In this document: one piece after another, positions 16,682-26,262 of the stretch | Layout: every line of letters starts with the position of its first letter | Numbering within the stretch: position 1 is the first letter of the stretch | Translations under genes and position numbers: made by a program | Assembly: GCA_037145635.1 (NCBI GenBank) | Contig: JBBCXB010000001.1 | Coordinates: 434,001-498,000 of the forward strand | Direction of reading: 5' to 3' | Length of the DNA: 64,000 nucleotides | Source of the DNA: JAATFS01 sp037145635 | GTDB lineage: Bacteria; Pseudomonadota; Gammaproteobacteria; Xanthomonadales; Xanthomonadaceae | The notes under the pieces: model-generated | Seen by the model: only the letters and a program-made list of their open reading frames with translations | What the model was told of the DNA's origin: nothing | Databases searched by the model: none

Positions 16682-18073
16682 TCAGCGCGGCGAGGCGACC
16701 GCCTTGCCGGAGGAGGCGCCCTTGCGCTTCGGTTCCGGGCGCTCGCGCTCGGCCAGCATGTTGTCGCTGCCGAAGTCGCCGTCCACGTCGATGTCCAGCC
16801 AGCGCTGCGCCGGCAGGCCCATCGCGCGATCCAGGATGGTCGGCATCAGGCCCGACGGCAGCCCGCTCTCGCCGTTCCACAGGATGGCGATGCCCAGGTC
16901 GCGCTCGGGGATCAGCGCGACCAGCCCGCGATAGCCCTGCACCGCGCCCGCATGGAATACCACCTGATGGCCCGCGTAGTCGAACACGCGCCAGCCCAGC
17001 GCATAGCTGGCCGAGTCGACGCGCTGGTGGCGCCAGCCCGAGCGCATTTCGCCGGGGGTGGAGATCAGCGGCGCATGCAGCGTGGCCAGCAGTGGCGCCG
17101 GCAGCACGTCGGGACGGTGCCCGGTCTGCGCGATCAGCCACTGCGCCATGTCGCTGGCGCTGGCATTGACGCCGGCGGCCGGCGCCAGCCGGTAGTAGGT
17201 CGGCTTGGGGGTCAGCGAGACCCAGCCGTTGCGGCTGCGCACGTGCGGACGTGCCCAGCGCGGGCTGGCCTGGATGCCGGCCAGGCCCATGCTGGCGTCG
17301 TTCATGCCCAGCGGCTTGAAGATGCGCCGCTCCACCGACTGCTCGTAGAAGCTGCCGGAGGCGGCGAACACCACGTCGCCGACCAGGCTGAAGGCCACGT
17401 TCTGGTAGGCGTAGCACTGGCCCGGGGTGCAGCGCAGCGGCGCCAGCGCCAGCTTGTGGCTGAGCGTGTAGTAGTCGGCGTTGGACTCGATGTCGCTGTC
17501 GTAGGCGTTGCGGGTCAGGCCGACGCGGTGGCTCAGCAGGTCGGCGACGGTGAGCTGGCGGGTGGCCACCGGGTCGCTGAGCTGGAAGCCCGGCACGTAG
17601 TCGACCACCTTGCTGTCCCAGCGCAGGGTGCCGTCGTTGACCAGCAGCCCGGCCATCGTGCCGGCGAAGGCCTTGGACAGCGATGCCAGGCGGAACACGG
17701 TGTGCGCATCGACCGGCTGCGCGCTGTTGACGTCGGTGACGCCGTAGCCGCGCGCGCTGAGCACGCGGCCGTTCTGCACGATCGCCATCGCCAGGCCGGG
17801 CACGCGCTGGCCGTAGGTCAGCTGTTGCGCCATGGACTCGAAGGCGGCCACGTCGAAGCCCTGCGCCGGCGGCTGCACGCTGGTCTGCGGCAGCGCCGCG
17901 CGGTAGGTCATCGGCGCGGTGGGCGACTGCCGCACGGCGGGCGCGCCGGCCTGCAGCGACTGCGGCGGCGAGGTCGGCGTCTGTGCGGTCGAAACCAGGG
18001 CGAAGGGCAGCAACAGCCCGAGCACCCCCGATGCCACCGGACGGATGCGCCGGCGCCTGCTCTTGTCGTTCAT
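16682..18073 (-). CDS. Secreted serine hydrolase, beta-lactamase/DD-peptidase class C type
   Basis: A 463-residue protein with a basic N-terminus, a hydrophobic segment (about 15-31) acting as a signal peptide, and then a Pro/Gln-rich linker. The penicillin-binding motifs are SLSK (Ser131, Lys134), YQN (223-225) in place of YxN, and HAG (374-376) in place of KTG. This set is typical of esterase/DD-peptidase-like members (AmpH, EstB) rather than true AmpC. The tail (about 435-463) is charged and low-complexity. ATG 18073 was chosen over ATG 18160, which would put 29 residues before the signal peptide. Substrate is not known; peptidoglycan fragments or esters are likely. Confidence 0.85.
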   Translation of the reverse strand: MNDKSRRRRIRPVASGVLGLLLPFALVSTAQTPTSPPQSLQAGAPAVRQSPTAPMTYRAALPQTSVQPPAQGFDVAAFESMAQQLTYGQRVPGLAMAIVQNGRVLSARGYGVTDVNSAQPVDAHTVFRLASLSKAFAGTMAGLLVNDGTLRWDSKVVDYVPGFQLSDPVATRQLTVADLLSHRVGLTRNAYDSDIESNADYYTLSHKLALAPLRCTPGQCYAYQNVAFSLVGDVVFAASGSFYEQSVERRIFKPLGMNDASMGLAGIQASPRWARPHVRSRNGWVSLTPKPTYYRLAPAAGVNASASDMAQWLIAQTGHRPDVLPAPLLATLHAPLISTPGEMRSGWRHQRVDSASYALGWRVFDYAGHQVVFHAGAVQGYRGLVALIPERDLGIAILWNGESGLPSGLMPTILDRAMGLPAQRWLDIDVDGDFGSDNMLAERERPEPKRKGASSGKAVASPR

Positions 18074-18218
18074 TCGTCGATCCGCCTGTAGACCACTGCT
18101 TGCGGCGATTCTAGCGCCGCTTTTCGCGATAGCACAAACCGCCGTAAGATGAATGGGCATCGTATTGATCCTGCTGGCGATTTTGCGGCCGGATCCGGGC
18201 GTTCCGGGGCCCCGCGGG

Positions 18219-19808
18219 TCAGCCGGCGGGGCGGCCCAGGATCAGGTCGGCGGCGCGCTCGGCGAGCATCAGGGTCGGCGCATTGGTATTGCCGGTGGGC
18301 AGGCAGGGCATCACCGAGGCGTCGACCACGCGCAGCGCGTCCACGCCGCGCACGCGCAGCTGAGGGTCCACCACCGCGCCGGCATCGCTGCCCATGCGGC
18401 AGGTGCCGGCCGGGTGGTAGATGGTCTCGGCCTTGCGGCGCACGAACTCGGCCAGCCGTGCGTCGTCGAGGTCGTCGCGCTCCGGGAAGATGGGGGTGCC
18501 GCGGCAGGGGTCGAACGCCGGCTGCGCCAGGATCGTGCGCGCGAGCCGGGCAGCCTCGACCATCATCTTCAGGTCGAAGCCCTCCGGATCGCTGAGGTAG
18601 CCGGCGTCGATCCGCGGCGCGCTGAGCGGACTGGCGTCGGCCAGCGCGATGCGGCCGCGGCTGCGCGGGTGCAGGAAGCAGGCATGCAGGGTGTAGCCGT
18701 CGCCCGCCAGCCGGTGGCGGCCGTGGTCGTCGAGCATGGCCGGCACGAAGTGCAGCTGGAGGTCGGCGCGGGCATCGGGGGCGAAGCGCGAGCGCACGAA
18801 GCCGCCGGCCTCGGCGATGTTGCTGGAGCCAGCGCCGCGGCGCCCGCGCAGGAAGTAGTCGAAGGCGATCGCCAGTTCGCTGGTGCGGTCGTAGCTGAGC
18901 CCCGGGTGGGTGCGGTACAGCGTGCAGATGTCCAGGTGGTCCTGCAGGTTGCCGCCGACCTGCGGCGCGTCGGCATGCACCGGCAGCCCCAGCGCGCGCA
19001 GCGCGTCGGCGGGGCCGATGCCGGACAGCATCAGCAACTGCGGCGAGTTGATGGCGCCGGCGCACACCAGCACCTCGCGCTCGGCGCGCGCCTGCTGCTC
19101 GGTCCCGCCCGCGGCGTAGGCGATGCCGGTGGCGCGGCCGTTCTCGACCAGCAGCCGCCGCACCAGCGCGCCGGAGACGATCTTCAGGTTGCGCCGATGG
19201 CGGACCGGGGCGAGGTAGGCCGACGCCGCCGAACAGCGTGCGCCGTCCTTCTGGGTGACCTGGTAGAAGCCCACGCCCTGCTGGCGCGGCCCGTTGAAGT
19301 CCGGATTGTGCGGGTAGCCCGCCTGCTGCCCGGCCTCGACGAAGGCCGCGGACAACCGGTTGTGGTGGCGCAGGTCGGACACGCTCAGCGGGCCGTCGCC
19401 GCCGTGCAGCGCATCGGCGCCGCGCGTGTTGCTCTCGCTGCGCCGGAAGTAGGGCAGCACCGTGTCCCAGTCCCAGCCGTGCGCACCGGCGGCGGCCCAG
19501 CCGTCGTAGTCGGCCGGCACCCCGCGCACGTAGCACATCGCGTTGATCGAGCTGGAGCCGCCCCAGACCTTGCCGCGCGGCCACCACAGACGGCGGCCTT
19601 CCAGTGCCGGCTCCGGCTCGGTCGAGTAGTTCCAGTTGATGCGCGCGTTGTGCACCAGCCGGCCCAGGCCGGCGGGCATGTGGATCAGCGGATGCCAGTC
19701 GCGCGCGCCCGCTTCCACCAGCAGCACCCGGCAGCCGGGGTCGGCGCTGAGCCGGTGGGCCAGCACGCAGCCGGCGGAGCCTGCACCGACGATCACATAG
19801 TCGTACAC
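18219..19808 (-). CDS. GMC-family FAD oxidoreductase (choline/alcohol dehydrogenase-like)
   Basis: A 529-residue flavoprotein of the glucose-methanol-choline family. The FAD fingerprint VIVGAGSAGCVLAHRL is at residues 5-20. GMC signatures are GKVWGGSSSINAMCYVRG (about 78-95) and GAINSPQLLMLSGIGP near 265-280. The C-terminal HPAGTCRMG and TGNTNAPTLMLAERAADLI carry the active-site His and Asn region. I prefer GTG 19808, which has a GGAGGGGGAG run 8 bases before it; ATG 19841 is the alternative. The closest named enzyme type is BetA, but no betaine genes are linked, so the alcohol substrate stays open. Divergent from the MFS gene. Confidence 0.9.
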   Translation of the reverse strand: MYDYVIVGAGSAGCVLAHRLSADPGCRVLLVEAGARDWHPLIHMPAGLGRLVHNARINWNYSTEPEPALEGRRLWWPRGKVWGGSSSINAMCYVRGVPADYDGWAAAGAHGWDWDTVLPYFRRSESNTRGADALHGGDGPLSVSDLRHHNRLSAAFVEAGQQAGYPHNPDFNGPRQQGVGFYQVTQKDGARCSAASAYLAPVRHRRNLKIVSGALVRRLLVENGRATGIAYAAGGTEQQARAEREVLVCAGAINSPQLLMLSGIGPADALRALGLPVHADAPQVGGNLQDHLDICTLYRTHPGLSYDRTSELAIAFDYFLRGRRGAGSSNIAEAGGFVRSRFAPDARADLQLHFVPAMLDDHGRHRLAGDGYTLHACFLHPRSRGRIALADASPLSAPRIDAGYLSDPEGFDLKMMVEAARLARTILAQPAFDPCRGTPIFPERDDLDDARLAEFVRRKAETIYHPAGTCRMGSDAGAVVDPQLRVRGVDALRVVDASVMPCLPTGNTNAPTLMLAERAADLILGRPAG

Positions 19809-19979
19809 GAGCCGATCTCCCCCTCCAGAGGCCCCGAGCATAGAACAAGCCCGCGGTGGCCGGGAGCCTGCCGCCATCGGGAACTGGCGATGTTGCAGTG
19901 CATCGGATACCGTGCGCGCTTTCCCCCGTGGAGTCGCCGCGATGTTCCTCCTCCGTGCCTCGTGGACAGGGGGCCGCCC

Positions 19980-21395
19980 GTGAGCGAGCCGACGCCGCCG
20001 CGGCGGGGGCTGTCACGGCTGCGCGGCGCGCTGGGCGAGTCGCCGCCGCTGGCCTGGGCCTTCCTGTATTTCTTCTGCCTGCTCAGCGGCTACTACGTGC
20101 TGCGCCCGGTGCGCGAGGCCATGGGGGCCTCGTCCGACGTGGCGGCGGTGTTCCCGCCGGCGATGATCGCGTTCTTCGCCGCACACGGCATGCCGCTGAA
20201 GGACTTCACCCTGCAGGTGCTGTTCACCTGCACCTTCGTGATCATGCTGGTGCTGCAGCCGGTCTACGGGGCGCTGGTCAGCCGCTACCCGCGCCGGGTG
20301 TTCCTGCCGGCGGTCTACAGCTTCTTCATCGTCACCCTGCTGCTGTTCTACGTGCTGTTCGACAGCGGCATGCCCGGCCGCGGCATGGCGTTCTTCCTCT
20401 GGATCACCGTGTTCAACCTGTTCGCGGTGGCGGTGTTCTGGAGCTTCATGGCCGACGTCTTCAGCAATGCCGAGGCGCGTGCCTACTACGGCTACATCGG
20501 GGCGGCCGGCACGTTGGGGGCCTTTCTCGGCCCGGTCATCACCCGCAGCCTGGTCGAGCGCATCGGCATCGCCCACCTGATGCTGGTATCGGCCGGGTTC
20601 CTGGCGGTCTGCGTGGTCTGCCTGCTGCGCCTTCGGCTGTGGGCGGTGGCGCGCGAACGCGAGCGCAACCTCGCCTCCGGCGAGACCCCGATGGGCGGCG
20701 ACGTGCTGGCCGGTCTCAGGCTGATCGTGCGTGAGCCGCTGCTGCGCTGGCTGGCGGTGATGGTGGTGTTCGGCGTGGGCGTCGGCACCCTGCTGTACAA
20801 CGAGCAGGCGGCGATCGTGCGGCGCCTGTATGCCGATGCGGCCGCGAGCACCGCCTACTACGCCGGCATCGACCTGGCGGTCAACGCGCTGACCCTGGTG
20901 CTGCAGTTGCTGGTGACGCGGGTGCTGCTGTCGCGCTTCGGCATTGCGCCGGCACTGTTGATCCCCGGCGCCGCCATCGTCCTCGGCTACGCCGCCCTGG
21001 CCGCCTCGCCGCTGCCCATGCTGGTGGCGGTGGTCCAGGTGATGACCCGCGCCAGCGAATTCGCGCTGGCCAAGCCCGCGCGCGAGACGATCTACACCCG
21101 CGTCGGCCGCGAATGGCGCTACAAGGCCGGGGCCGCGATCGACACCGTGGTCTATCGCGGCGGCGACCTGAGCTTCGTGTGGCTGCACAAGCTGCTGTCG
21201 GTGTTCGGCTCGCAGGTGGTGTTCGGCGCCGGCCTGCTGGTGGCCTCGGGCATGACCCTGGGGGCCTGGCGCGTGCTGCGCGAGGCCGCCCGGCTGCCGC
21301 CCGAGCGCACGGGCGCGACCGACGCCGACGGGCCGGAGGCAGCGCAGGAGGTGTCGGAGGCGGGCAGGGCGGCCAACGCACGGCGCGGCGGCTGA
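19980..21395 (+). CDS. MFS / NTP-translocase-like membrane carrier
   Basis: A 471-residue inner-membrane protein with about 12 hydrophobic segments. GTG 19980 is used (AGGGGG 6 bases upstream). The start SGYYVLRPVREAMG and the spacing of helices match the bacterial relatives of nucleotide translocases (Tlc/NTT-like MFS proteins), which are found in free-living proteobacteria and have no confirmed substrate. FWSFMADVFSNAEARAYYG, with a following GAAGTLGAFLGP, is conserved in that group. The last 45 residues are hydrophilic. No enzyme partner lies next to it. Confidence 0.8.
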   Translation: MSEPTPPRRGLSRLRGALGESPPLAWAFLYFFCLLSGYYVLRPVREAMGASSDVAAVFPPAMIAFFAAHGMPLKDFTLQVLFTCTFVIMLVLQPVYGALVSRYPRRVFLPAVYSFFIVTLLLFYVLFDSGMPGRGMAFFLWITVFNLFAVAVFWSFMADVFSNAEARAYYGYIGAAGTLGAFLGPVITRSLVERIGIAHLMLVSAGFLAVCVVCLLRLRLWAVARERERNLASGETPMGGDVLAGLRLIVREPLLRWLAVMVVFGVGVGTLLYNEQAAIVRRLYADAAASTAYYAGIDLAVNALTLVLQLLVTRVLLSRFGIAPALLIPGAAIVLGYAALAASPLPMLVAVVQVMTRASEFALAKPARETIYTRVGREWRYKAGAAIDTVVYRGGDLSFVWLHKLLSVFGSQVVFGAGLLVASGMTLGAWRVLREAARLPPERTGATDADGPEAAQEVSEAGRAANARRGG

Positions 21396-21464
21396 GCGCA
21401 GGGCGCTGGGCGGCCGCGGGCGTGGCCGCTATGCTGCGCGCTCTTCCGTGCGAGCCGAACCGCC

Positions 21465-21818
21465 ATGCCCGTGTCTGCGATGATCGTCAGCCTGCTGGTC
21501 GCGCTGCTGCACCTGTACTTCCTGGTGCTCGAGATGTTCCTGTGGACGCGCCCGCTCGGGCTGCGCACGTTCCGCAACACGCCGGAGAAGGCCGAGCTGA
21601 CCCGCGTGCTCGCCGCCAACCAGGGCCTGTACAACGGCTTCCTGGCGGCCGGCCTGCTGTGGGGCGTGCTGCAGGCGCGCGCCGACGTGCTGGCGTTCTT
21701 CCTGACCTGCGTGGCCGTGGCCGGGGTCTACGGTGCGTGGAGCGTCAACCGCCGCATCTTCTTCGTGCAGGCGCTGCCGGCCTTGGTCGCGCTGCTGTTG
21801 CTGCCCTGGCAAGGATGA
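21465..21818 (+). CDS. DUF1304 small membrane protein
   Basis: A 117-residue protein with four membrane segments. The FYLVLEMFLW-type start (here LYFLVLEMFLWTRP) and NQGLYNGFLAAGLLWG in helix 2 are the DUF1304 hallmarks. Function is unknown. It lies 69 bases after the carrier gene on the same strand and may be co-transcribed. Confidence 0.88.
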   Translation: MPVSAMIVSLLVALLHLYFLVLEMFLWTRPLGLRTFRNTPEKAELTRVLAANQGLYNGFLAAGLLWGVLQARADVLAFFLTCVAVAGVYGAWSVNRRIFFVQALPALVALLLLPWQG

Positions 21819-22119
21819 GATGCCGCCCGCGCGAGGCGTAGCCCGCGTGGCCGCCACGGATGCGGCCTGCTGACCGGGCCTGGCCGGGAAGCGATGCGGC
21901 CTGTGTCCCGACGTGTCGTTGCCGAGGCCGTCTTGCGGGGCCGCCAGGCCGGGCCGGCGGCCGCTTCGCCCAGCCCGGCGGGCAGCTGGGCCTGGCAGCG
22001 GGCGGCGCGGGCCCACGGCGCCGCCCCTGAGGCCTGCATGCTTGCTTCCCCGGCGCTGCCGGGCCCGGACACGACGACGGCGGACCGAGGTCCGCCGTCG
22101 TCCGGGTGCCGCCTCAGGC
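21819..22119. other. Convergent intergenic region, DUF1304 gene/fadE
   Basis: No gene is supported. An 11-bp direct repeat GATGCGGCCTG occurs at 21859-21869 and 21893-21903, and a strong hairpin lies next to fadE (22073-22102). Confidence 0.5.
22073..22102 (-). terminator. 14-bp hairpin after fadE, no T-tract
   Basis: GACGACGGCGGACC pairs perfectly with 22089-22102 around a tight loop, 18 bases after the fadE stop. No run of T follows on either strand. It probably stabilises or processes the 3' end, or marks a rho-type end. Confidence 0.6.
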
Positions 22120-24594
22120 TCAGGCCGCTTCGCGCGAGCGGCCCGGCGAGGGCTGATCGTAGTAGCTGGCGGCACGCAGCTCGTGCGCATCGAAGTCGTC
22201 GACGCTGATCGTGTCCATCGTGATCTCGCGCAGCTCCTCCAGCAGCTTGCGCTCCTCGGCGTTGAGCACGCCGCCGGCCACGGCTTCGTCGAGCTGCGCG
22301 GCGAAGTCCAGCGCCTCGATGCCCTTGCCCTTGAGCGCCTTGAGGAACTTGCGCTCCACCGGCTCGGCCATCACCGCCTTGTTGAGATAGCTGGCGATGC
22401 GGCCGCCCGGGTTGTTCTCGCACGGGGTCAGGAACACGCCCTGGCCGAGGCGGTCGCGTGCCTCGTTCGGCGTCATCAGCAGCGACGCGACGCGGTGGCC
22501 GAGGCGATCGCCCGGGGCCTCGGCACGGCGGCCCAGCGGGAAGATCAGCGCCCACATCAGCCAGCCGACCGGGCGGATCGGGAAGTTGCGCAGCGCCGCC
22601 GACAGCGACAGCTCGATCTTGTGCACGCTGTCGTGGAACGCCCAGGCCAGCAGCGGCTGGTCGGTCTGCGGCGCGCCCTCGTCGTGGTAGCGCTTGAGCA
22701 TCGCGCTGGTCATGTAGATGTGGCTGAGCACGTCGCCCAGGCGCCCGGACAGCGATTCCTTGAACTTCAGCTTGCCGCCGAGCATCAGCATCGACACGTC
22801 GGCCATCAGCGCCAGGTTGGCCGAATAGCGGTCCAGCTTACGGAAGAAGCGGCGGGTGTAGTCGTCGCCCGGGGCGGCGCCGATGCGCGCACCGGTCAGG
22901 CCGAACCAGAACGAGCGCACCGCGTTGGAGATGCCGAAGCGGATGTGCCCGAACAGGCTGCGGTCGAACTCCTCCAGGCCACGTGCGGCATCGGTGTCCT
23001 GCGCGGCCTTCATCTCCTTCATCACCCACGGATGGCACAGGATCGCGCCCTGGCCGAAGATCAGCAGGCTGCGGGTCATGATGTTGGCGCCCTCGACGGT
23101 GATGCCGATCGGCGCGGCCTGCCACGAGCGTCCGGCGAAGTTGCGCGGCCCGAGGATGATGCCCTTGCCGCCGACCACGTCCATAACGTCGCTGACGACC
23201 TCGCGGCCCATCGTCGTGCAGTGGTACTTGGCGATCGCCGACGGTACCGACGGCACGTCGCCGCGGTCCACCGCCGCGGCGGTGGCCTGGGCCAGCGCGC
23301 TGATCGCGTAGGCCTTGCCGCCGATGCGCGCCAGCGCCTCTTCCACGCCCTCGAAGCGACCGACCGACAGGCCGAACTGCTTGCGGATGCGCGCGTACGC
23401 ACCGGTCACCACGGCGCCGAACTTGGCGCCGCCGCTGGCGGTGGAGGGCAGGGTGATCGAGCGGCCCACGGCCAGGCACTCGTTGAGCATGTTCCAGCCC
23501 TTGCCGACCATGTCCACGCCGCCGATCAGCTGGCTCAGCGGGATGAAGACGTCCTTGCCGTGGATCGGGCCGTTCTGGAACGGCGAGTTCAGCGGGAAGT
23601 GGCGGCGGCCGATCTCGACCCCGGGCGTCTCGCGCGGCAGCAGCGCCAGGGTGATGCCGATGTCGCGGGTGTCGCCGATCAGGCCGTCCGGGTCGTACAT
23701 GCGGAACGCCAGGCCCACCAGCGTCGCCACCGGCGCCAGGGTGATGTAGCGCTTGTCGAAGGTGAGGCGGACGCCGAGCACGTTGGCGCCGTTCCACTCG
23801 CCCTTGCAGACGATGCCGTAGTCGGGGATCGAGGTCGCGTCCGAGCCGGCGAACGGGCCGGTCAGGCCGAAGCAGGGCACCTCGACACCGGCGGCCAGGC
23901 GCGGCAGGTAGTAGTCCTTCTGTTCCTGGGTACCGTAGTGGTTGAGCAGCTCACCCGGGCCCAGCGAGTTGGGCACGCCGACGGTGGAGCTGACCACGCT
24001 CGACACCGAGGCCAGCTTCTGGATCACCTTGTGGTGCGCCAGCGCACTGAAGCCCAGGCCGCCGAACTGCTTGGGGATGATCATGCCGAAGAACCGGTTC
24101 TTCTTGACGAAGTCCCAGGTCTCCGGCGGCAGGTCGGCGTGGACGTGGGTGATCTCCCAGTCGTTGACCATGCGGCACAGTTCCTCGACCGGGCCGTCGA
24201 GGAAGGCCTGCTCCTCGGCGCTGAGCTCGGGCTTCGGGTAGCTCAGCAGCTTGTCCCAGTCCGGGTCGCCGGTGAACAGCTCGCCCTCGAACCCCACCGA
24301 GCCGGTCTCCAGGGCGATGCGCTCGGTCTGCGACAGCGGCGGCAGCACCTTGCGGAACACCTTGATCAGCGGCGCGGTCAGCAGCGGCTTGCGGATGAAG
24401 GGCAGCAGGACCGGTGCCGACACCAGCACCACCAGCACCGCGGCGATGATCGTCGCAGTGAGATTGGCGCCCAGCAGCCAGCACGCCACCAGCAGCGTCG
24501 CACTGATCGCCACCCAGGCCGCCAGGCGCATGCGGTGGTAGGCGGCGACACCGGCCGCCAACAGGATGAGGAGGAACGGCGCAACGATGCTCAT
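22120..24594 (-). CDS. fadE: Acyl-CoA dehydrogenase FadE
   Basis: An 824-residue flavoenzyme for the first step of fatty-acid beta-oxidation. Its length matches the large FadE type (E. coli, 814), not the 380-residue short enzymes. The N-terminus (1-70) has two or three hydrophobic helices, as in membrane-bound FadE. The core contains NRFFGMIIPKQFGGLGFSA, the FAD/substrate segment FGLTGPFAGSDA, VGKGWNMLNECLAVGRSITLP and GRSWQAAPIGITVEGANIMTR, followed by the DUF1974-type C-terminal domain. ATG 24594 overlaps the stop of the upstream hydrolase (ATGA), so the two are one operon. The divergent TetR gene with repeated operators probably controls it. Confidence 0.95.
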   Translation of the reverse strand: MSIVAPFLLILLAAGVAAYHRMRLAAWVAISATLLVACWLLGANLTATIIAAVLVVLVSAPVLLPFIRKPLLTAPLIKVFRKVLPPLSQTERIALETGSVGFEGELFTGDPDWDKLLSYPKPELSAEEQAFLDGPVEELCRMVNDWEITHVHADLPPETWDFVKKNRFFGMIIPKQFGGLGFSALAHHKVIQKLASVSSVVSSTVGVPNSLGPGELLNHYGTQEQKDYYLPRLAAGVEVPCFGLTGPFAGSDATSIPDYGIVCKGEWNGANVLGVRLTFDKRYITLAPVATLVGLAFRMYDPDGLIGDTRDIGITLALLPRETPGVEIGRRHFPLNSPFQNGPIHGKDVFIPLSQLIGGVDMVGKGWNMLNECLAVGRSITLPSTASGGAKFGAVVTGAYARIRKQFGLSVGRFEGVEEALARIGGKAYAISALAQATAAAVDRGDVPSVPSAIAKYHCTTMGREVVSDVMDVVGGKGIILGPRNFAGRSWQAAPIGITVEGANIMTRSLLIFGQGAILCHPWVMKEMKAAQDTDAARGLEEFDRSLFGHIRFGISNAVRSFWFGLTGARIGAAPGDDYTRRFFRKLDRYSANLALMADVSMLMLGGKLKFKESLSGRLGDVLSHIYMTSAMLKRYHDEGAPQTDQPLLAWAFHDSVHKIELSLSAALRNFPIRPVGWLMWALIFPLGRRAEAPGDRLGHRVASLLMTPNEARDRLGQGVFLTPCENNPGGRIASYLNKAVMAEPVERKFLKALKGKGIEALDFAAQLDEAVAGGVLNAEERKLLEELREITMDTISVDDFDAHELRAASYYDQPSPGRSREAA

Positions 24595-25514
24595 GGTCTT
24601 GCTCCAGTGACATGCTCGGTGGTGTTGGACGATGCGATGGCCGGAACCGAGGGCAGCCCGTCCAGATAATGCAACACGGTGGCGGTAAATGCGGTGTTGT
24701 CGTCGCCGGCGACCATGTGGGTGGCCTCCGGAAGCTCCACATGCTGCGCATGCGGGGCGATCGCCAGGAACTCGGCGATGCTCTGCGGGGTGACCAGGTC
24801 GCTGCGCCCGCCGCTGATCAGCAGCAGTGGGCAGCGCACCTGTGCCGCCGCCTCCCGCAAGGCGTGCTGCTGCGCCACCGGATCGCCGCCGGCGAGTTCG
24901 GCGACCAGCCGCGGGTCCCAGTGCCAGCGCCAGCGGCCGTCGCCGTGCGGGCGCAGCACCTTGCGCAGGCCGTCGTCGGACTTGCGCGCGCGGTGCGGCA
25001 GGTAGGCGGCGATCGCATCGGCGGCCGCGTCCAGGCTGTCGAAGCCGTCCGGGTGGGCGGTCATGAAGCGCAGGATGCGCTCCACCCCGGCCACGTCCCA
25101 GCGCGGGGTGATGTCGACCATCACCATGGCCCGGAACAGGCCCGGCCAGCGTGACTCCGCGACCAGGCCGAACAGCCCGCCCATCGATGCGGCGACCAGC
25201 ACGGGCGGCTCCGGCAGCTCGCCGGCGAGCACGATCAGGTCGTCGGCGAACTGCTTGCCGGAATAGGCGAGCCCGCGCGGATTCCAGCCGGATTCGCCGT
25301 GGCCGCGCGCATCGTAGGCAATGACGTGATAACCGGCCTGTGCCAGCGCCGACGCGGTGGCGTCCCAGGCATTGCGGGTCTGGCCGAAGCCATGTGCCAG
25401 CAGCACGCAGGGCCGCGAGTCCGCGCCCCATTCGGAGGCCGCGAGGCGCGTCTCACCCTCGCCCGGCAGGACGAGGGTGCGGGGTAGGCCGGGAAGGGGG
25501 GTAGGTTCAACCAT
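24591..25514 (-). CDS. Alpha/beta hydrolase coupled to fadE
   Basis: A 307-residue cytoplasmic hydrolase with nucleophile Ser110 in VAASMGGLFG, an oxyanion HGFGQ (41-45), an SGGRSDLVTP acid region and His in ELPEATHMVAGDDN. It overlaps fadE by 4 bases, so a role in lipid or thioester breakdown is likely, for example releasing fatty acids. The start codon lies inside a GTATGG-type inverted repeat, so a repressor bound there would cover the translation start as well. Exact substrate is unknown. Confidence 0.87.
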   Translation of the reverse strand: MVEPTPLPGLPRTLVLPGEGETRLAASEWGADSRPCVLLAHGFGQTRNAWDATASALAQAGYHVIAYDARGHGESGWNPRGLAYSGKQFADDLIVLAGELPEPPVLVAASMGGLFGLVAESRWPGLFRAMVMVDITPRWDVAGVERILRFMTAHPDGFDSLDAAADAIAAYLPHRARKSDDGLRKVLRPHGDGRWRWHWDPRLVAELAGGDPVAQQHALREAAAQVRCPLLLISGGRSDLVTPQSIAEFLAIAPHAQHVELPEATHMVAGDDNTAFTATVLHYLDGLPSVPAIASSNTTEHVTGARP

Positions 25515-25643
25515 ACTTAATGGTATGGACCATCGGGCGACCGTGTCAATACTGCTGGGTATGGTTGGTTAAGTGGCTGAATCGCTAAGAAGTTAGTTGT
25601 CGCAGTGCGTGCTACATACTGCAACCGACGCTGGCGTATGGTT
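25509..25643. promoter_or_regulatory. Repeated GTATGGTT operator candidates
   Basis: The motif AACCATAC/GTATGGTT occurs at 25509-25516 (inverted, facing GTATGG at 25523-25528), 25559-25566 and 25636-25643, all between the divergent hydrolase and tetR genes. The first pair is a 6-bp inverted repeat with a 6-base spacer and covers the hydrolase start codon; the last is 10 bases before the tetR start. This distribution fits autoregulation by the TetR protein and control of the fadE operon. Confidence 0.6.
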
Positions 25644-25653
25644 AAATCGGTAG

Positions 25654-26262
25654 ATGAGCAACGACACCGATTCCAGCGCCGCTTCGTCCCGCCCCGGCAA
25701 CGGCCGCAACAACCGCCTCAGCGCGGACGACTGGGCGCAGGCCGCGCTCGACCTGATCGCCGAGCAGGGCGTGGGCGCGGTGGCGGTGGAACCGCTGGCG
25801 CGGCGCCTGGGCGTCACCAAGGGCAGCTTCTACTGGCATTTCCCGTCGCGCGACGCGCTGCTGCAGGCAGCGCTGGAACGCTGGGAGCTGTTCGAGCAGG
25901 AGCAGGTGTTCGGCAGCCTGGAGGATGTGCCCGACCCCAGCGCCCGCCTGCGCGCGCTGTTCCAGCTGGTGGCGCACGAGGTCAAGCCGCACGCCATCTA
26001 CAGCGAACTGCTCAAGGCCCTGGACCATCCGGCGGTCCGCCCGGTCATCGACCGCGTCTCGCAGCGCCGCCTCGACTACCTGGTCGCCTCGTTCCGCCAG
26101 GCCGGCCTCAGCCGCACCGATGCCCAGCACCGCGCCCGCCTGGCCTATGCCGCGTACGTCGGCTTCCTGCAGCTGTCGCTGCAGCTGCAGCAGCCCAAGC
26201 AGGCCCGCGAGGAATTCGAGTCCTACGTCGAGCATGTGATCCAGACGTTGATTCCGGGCTGA
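25654..26262 (+). CDS. TetR-family regulator of the fadE operon
   Basis: A 202-residue repressor. The helix-turn-helix lies at about 28-62 (AALDLIAEQGVGAVAVEPLA, RRLGVTKGSFYWHFPSRDAL), ending with the canonical FYWHF. The C-terminal two thirds are a helical ligand-binding domain. It is divergent from the hydrolase-fadE operon, and repeated GTATGGTT motifs lie between. By analogy with PsrA/FadR-type TetR regulators, long-chain acyl-CoA or a fatty acid is a reasonable ligand, but this is inference. A terminator follows at 26412. Confidence 0.9.
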   Translation: MSNDTDSSAASSRPGNGRNNRLSADDWAQAALDLIAEQGVGAVAVEPLARRLGVTKGSFYWHFPSRDALLQAALERWELFEQEQVFGSLEDVPDPSARLRALFQLVAHEVKPHAIYSELLKALDHPAVRPVIDRVSQRRLDYLVASFRQAGLSRTDAQHRARLAYAAYVGFLQLSLQLQQPKQAREEFESYVEHVIQTLIPG

